A stretch of DNA of 54,690 bases from a virus. The stretch is taken from the IMG/VR virus record IMGVR_UViG_3300013233_000211, positions 1 through 54,690 of that record; one strand, 5' to 3'. The first letter of the stretch is position 1. The number at the start of each line of letters is the position of its first letter. Positions 51,877 to 54,690 of this stretch are shown here, in pieces. The notes below the pieces were generated by a model. That model was given only the letters and a program-made list of their open reading frames with translations. It made no database searches and had not been told where the DNA came from. A program made the translations under genes and the position numbers.

Positions 51877-52513
51877 ACTAATAGCGTTCGGCGACAGTTT
51901 TACTTGGGGTAGTGATATGGCCGACCAAGATCACAATACCCCATCACGTAGTACGTGGCAAGCATTATATGCTAACGCAAACGATATGGATTATGTATGT
52001 TATGCTAAACCTGGATGCTCGAATCAAACTATATTACGCACGTTTTTTGAAAAAGCCGATACATTTAATAACGAAGATTTGATTAGCGTTAACTTTACGT
52101 GGCGCGATCGTTACGACATATTATCTAGCACTAATCCAGCAGTATGGGAAACATTACGCCCAACTGGAACCGAAGATTCTGAATATTTTAAAATGTATTA
52201 CAAGCATATACAAAGTAGTATATGGGATCAAATTGAAAATCTAAAATCTATTAATTTAATTATTAATTACTTAGAATCAACTAATCAGCAGTACATTATT
52301 ACATGCATTGACCGATTGATTTTTGATGATGCCCATCATTCTAGTAAGCTGATAAAGAAATTACAAAGTCTGCACTTTGATAAAATCACATGGTTCAACG
52401 ATAATGGCTTCCACGCATGGGCTACAGACCACAATTACCCAATCAGCCCGATGTGGCACCCACTCGAAGAAGCACACACAGCTGCATACGAATATATAAA
52501 GGATAAAATATGA
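51869..52513 (+). CDS. SGNH/GDSL-type hydrolase
   Basis: A 214-residue protein with the block I motif LIAFGDSFTWGSDM (nucleophile Ser10) and a C-terminal WHPLEEAHTAAYE that matches the final Dx-x-H-like block with PxxxxH. Middle Gly and Asn blocks are less clear (VNFTWRD). Family members are esterases, lipases or O-acetyl-esterases acting on lipids and glycans. In this cluster an acyl- or acetyl-transfer role on a surface glycan is possible. It overlaps the sulfotransferase-like gene by four bases. Confidence 0.75.
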   Translation: MDKLIAFGDSFTWGSDMADQDHNTPSRSTWQALYANANDMDYVCYAKPGCSNQTILRTFFEKADTFNNEDLISVNFTWRDRYDILSSTNPAVWETLRPTGTEDSEYFKMYYKHIQSSIWDQIENLKSINLIINYLESTNQQYIITCIDRLIFDDAHHSSKLIKKLQSLHFDKITWFNDNGFHAWATDHNYPISPMWHPLEEAHTAAYEYIKDKI

Positions 52514-53100
52514 AATTACCAAAAAGAATCTTTTTCACGGGAGTACCAGGATCCAAATGGTCAGGTATTGCGCAAGTAATGGAATCAGTACAAGGATTTA
52601 ATACCACAGATCGCACGCCTGCACGCGAATATAATCACAATCAATTTAGCGGGCACAAAGGTGCGTACTTCGGAACAGATATGGAATTTGGCCAAAATAG
52701 CTACGAAGTTGATCAAGCCTGGGCTGATCCGAATTGGGGTACAAAATTAGTTAAGAGTCATGAATGGGCCAATGATTTGAAAGGTATTAGTTTATACAAT
52801 GGCAAGCAAGATGGTGATTGGATTATGCTAGTATACCGCCCTACCTTAGTAAGTAATGCATGGTGGCACACCGCAGGCGGCTTTAATATAACATATCCTA
52901 ATTACGAATATTATGAAAATAGCAATCGTATGCTATACGAGATAGAAAAACAGAATAACAATATGCTTACATTTGCGTACGATGAAGGATTACACTGGCA
53001 ACACTTCGATGATGATTTTATGTACGATTATTTTGGAACTAATAATCATGATGAGATCAAGCCAATGCCGGATGTACTAGTAGCAATGTGGAAACCTTAA
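52510..53100 (+). CDS. Sulfotransferase-like P-loop protein
   Basis: A 196-residue protein. The N-terminal RIFFTGVPGSKWSGIAQVME has the 5'-phosphosulfate loop shape (FxxGxPxSG-W) of PAPS-dependent sulfotransferases, and later KLVKSHEW and YRPTLVSNAWWH fit the 3'-phosphate/substrate region loosely. It would transfer sulfate to a sugar or lipid. The protein is shorter than most members, and the RxGxxG-like motif is not evident, so the call is tentative. Confidence 0.55.
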   Translation: MKLPKRIFFTGVPGSKWSGIAQVMESVQGFNTTDRTPAREYNHNQFSGHKGAYFGTDMEFGQNSYEVDQAWADPNWGTKLVKSHEWANDLKGISLYNGKQDGDWIMLVYRPTLVSNAWWHTAGGFNITYPNYEYYENSNRMLYEIEKQNNNMLTFAYDEGLHWQHFDDDFMYDYFGTNNHDEIKPMPDVLVAMWKP

Positions 53101-53103
53101 TAA

Positions 53104-54669
53104 ATGATTGAATATTTTTTAGCACTAGTAATAGGTACAGTATACGGACTGATTGTTGGTGTAATACCTGCAGCTGGCGCGACAACAGGATTAGTAGCTC
53201 TTTTCCCGGCCGTTGTTATGTTACAAGCAGTAGACCCGTATCTTGCAGTAGTGTTCATTATGGCAGTCGTTGCGGCTAGTACAACCGGGGATACATTCGC
53301 TAGCATATTATTAGGAATACCAGGAGCTAATAGTTCGGCTGCTACAATGGTTGACGGTTTTCCGCTAGCACAACAAGGCAAAGCAAGTTATGCATTATCA
53401 GCAGCGATCACCACTAGTACAGTAAACGGGTTATTATATGGTGCCGCCACATTCTTATTATTACCGTACTACAAAGACTTTTTATTATTACCGGCAACGC
53501 AAGGCGGAGTAGGACAAGCAGAGTTATTTGCGTTCTGCATAATGGCATTTATTACAGTGAGTTTTATATCTAATAGTTATTGGTTCCGATCTATTGTAGC
53601 ATTATCACTGGGTATATTTTTTAGTTTAGTAGGAACAGATCCTATTACTGCAGCACCACGCTTTACACTAGGCTGGGATTTCTTAGAAGATGGGATATCA
53701 ATGATCCCAATGATGGCAGGCTTATTTGCTATGCCTGAGATGCTTCTTGCATTTAAATCACAATCACTGTTAACAGATAAAACATACAATGTTGATGACA
53801 GAAAACAAATCATCGACGGAATTAAGATATCGTTTAAAGAATGGAAATTATCGTTAAAAGGTGGACTAATAGGAAGTGTAGTAGGATTCTTACCGGGCAT
53901 AGGTGGTGGTGTAAGTGATTGGTTATCGTACGGAGCTACAGTAGCAAGCAATCCTAAGGAAACATTTGGTAACGGTAACATCAAAGGTGTTATCGGGCCA
54001 GAAGGAAGTAACAACGCACAAAAAGCAACTAGTATGATACCTACTGTGCTGTTTGGCATTCCAGGGGCAGCATTTGCTGCTATTATTATAGGATTATTTG
54101 GGACAATCGGATTTGACTTATCGCTAGACAGTGCCAATGTAATTAAAGATCCAAAGTTCTTTAACGCAATGAGTCTTGGGTTTTTAGCAGCAACATTATT
54201 AACAGGGATTATATGTATATTTGCGATAAAGCCTATTTCTAGGATTGCGTATATACCGTATAAGTATTATTTCCCAGTATTGTTAGCCTTAATAGTTTGG
54301 GCAACTTATACTGCAGGTTTCTCGACTTATGGCGTAGAAAATGTTATACTACTTGTAGTATTTACTTTAGTAGGAATAGCATTAAAGAAATACCACTTTA
54401 GCAGACCAGCTTTAATGATTGGTTTTATGCTAGGTGACAAGATTGAAGAACTTGCCACGCAAACGTTACAGATATTTAACGTAGGTGGCTACCCTTTAAT
54501 AAAGCTAAAGGAAATCTTTGGTTATCATGTTGGGCAAGGTCAAATTGATCTTGCGTTAGACCCAAGTAAAAACTTACTAAGTCATCCGACATTCGTTGGC
54601 ATTTGTTTAATAATAGTCTTGGTATTATACTGGGGTTATAAAAACAAAAGTAAAATTAATTACTCGTAG
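53104..54669 (+). CDS. tctA: TctA-family tripartite tricarboxylate transporter permease
   Basis: A 521-residue membrane protein of the TctA type (large permease of the TTT family), with about 11-12 spans. The inverted-repeat signatures are both present: GLIVGVIPAAGATTGLVALF, TFASILLGIPGANSSAATMV in the first half, and VGFLPGIGGGVSDWLSYG and VLFGIPGAAFAAIIIG in the second. It is close to full length. In bacteria it works with TctB and the periplasmic binder TctC to import carboxylates. Transporter permeases of this size are very rare in phages. A further gene starts at 54678. Confidence 0.88.
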   Translation: MIEYFLALVIGTVYGLIVGVIPAAGATTGLVALFPAVVMLQAVDPYLAVVFIMAVVAASTTGDTFASILLGIPGANSSAATMVDGFPLAQQGKASYALSAAITTSTVNGLLYGAATFLLLPYYKDFLLLPATQGGVGQAELFAFCIMAFITVSFISNSYWFRSIVALSLGIFFSLVGTDPITAAPRFTLGWDFLEDGISMIPMMAGLFAMPEMLLAFKSQSLLTDKTYNVDDRKQIIDGIKISFKEWKLSLKGGLIGSVVGFLPGIGGGVSDWLSYGATVASNPKETFGNGNIKGVIGPEGSNNAQKATSMIPTVLFGIPGAAFAAIIIGLFGTIGFDLSLDSANVIKDPKFFNAMSLGFLAATLLTGIICIFAIKPISRIAYIPYKYYFPVLLALIVWATYTAGFSTYGVENVILLVVFTLVGIALKKYHFSRPALMIGFMLGDKIEELATQTLQIFNVGGYPLIKLKEIFGYHVGQGQIDLALDPSKNLLSHPTFVGICLIIVLVLYWGYKNKSKINYS

Positions 54670-54677
54670 GAGAGATA

Positions 54678-54690
54678 ATGAAATTAAAAT
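54678..54690 (+). CDS. Start of a further gene (partial)
   Basis: ATG at 54678 with AGGAGAG just upstream; only four residues (MKLK) are visible before the window ends. In bacterial tct operons a tctB or tctC gene is usually present, so this may be the partner, but nothing can be read. Confidence 0.4.

Noticed and set aside
53577-54137. Minus-strand 186-codon open frame inside tctA
   Set aside because: Shadow of a coding strand with clear TctA motifs; no RBS.

Overview
The window is a 54.7 kb piece of an AT-rich, densely packed genome that I read as a large T4-like (contractile-tailed) bacteriophage, probably marine. The phage assignment rests on a T4-type clamp loader subunit (gp44), a T4-type ATP-dependent DNA ligase, class Ia ribonucleotide reductase genes, a PAAR spike tip, several tail-fibre or neck-like structural genes including a collagen-like fibre, a gp31/GroES-like co-chaperonin, MazG, Hsp20, a homing endonuclease and T4-style late promoter boxes (TATAAATA-like). 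No photosynthesis genes are present. The bacterial-type cargo (YfhL-type ferredoxin, LapA-type adhesin ends, YnbE-like lipoprotein, TctA permease, ROSE-like RNA element) points to a proteobacterial host. That host call is inference.

Layout. 1-6300: the end of nrdA, a 2[4Fe-4S] ferredoxin, nrdB, three tandem fatty acid desaturase paralogues and a 2-oxoglutarate dioxygenase, nearly all joined by short overlaps. 6301-10140: a promoter, a 1204-residue Thr/Asp-rich secreted adhesin with a LapA-type retention module and a type I secretion C-terminus, then a terminator. 10172-14122: glutaredoxin, an LSm-like protein, PAAR, a structural protein and DNA ligase. 14137-19130: a membrane coiled-coil protein, clpX, ribosomal protein bS21, hsp20 with a possible RNA thermometer, clpS, and a metallophosphoesterase that has lost its metal ligands. 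19242-27663: tail fibre and adhesin genes (including the collagen-like fibre), a ParB-like protein, a TM/coiled-coil protein and a DUF1353 protein. 27632-32236: glycosyltransferase-like protein, nucleotide-sugar dehydrogenase, HxD...H oxygenase, amidinotransferase, unknown. 32237-40458: many small genes under strong sigma70-like promoters, interrupted by a divergent nuclease-like/DNA methylase pair and by clpP-groES. 40459-49195: homing endonuclease, structural genes, MazG, a DnaE-like fragment, a second GroES-like protein and gp44. 49182-54690: small conserved phage genes, then an accessory island with two methyltransferases, an SGNH hydrolase, a sulfotransferase-like protein and a TctA permease.

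How it fits together. NrdAB, glutaredoxin, MazG, gp44 and ligase serve nucleotide supply and replication. ClpX, ClpP, ClpS, Hsp20 and two GroES-like proteins form an unusually full proteostasis set. The desaturases, adhesin, YnbE-like lipoprotein, sugar and amidino-transfer enzymes, SGNH and sulfotransferase-like proteins and the permease suggest remodelling of the host envelope during infection (inference). Regulation is visible in the DNA. There are near-consensus sigma70 promoters, T4-like late boxes, and a recurring design in which an inverted repeat would hide the Shine-Dalgarno sequence in read-through RNA but not in RNA started at the local promoter. Another set of genes has a late box exactly five bases before ATG and no well-placed Shine-Dalgarno.

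Limits. All calls come from reading sequence and remembered family motifs; no database search or structure prediction was run. Many small genes remain without a function.
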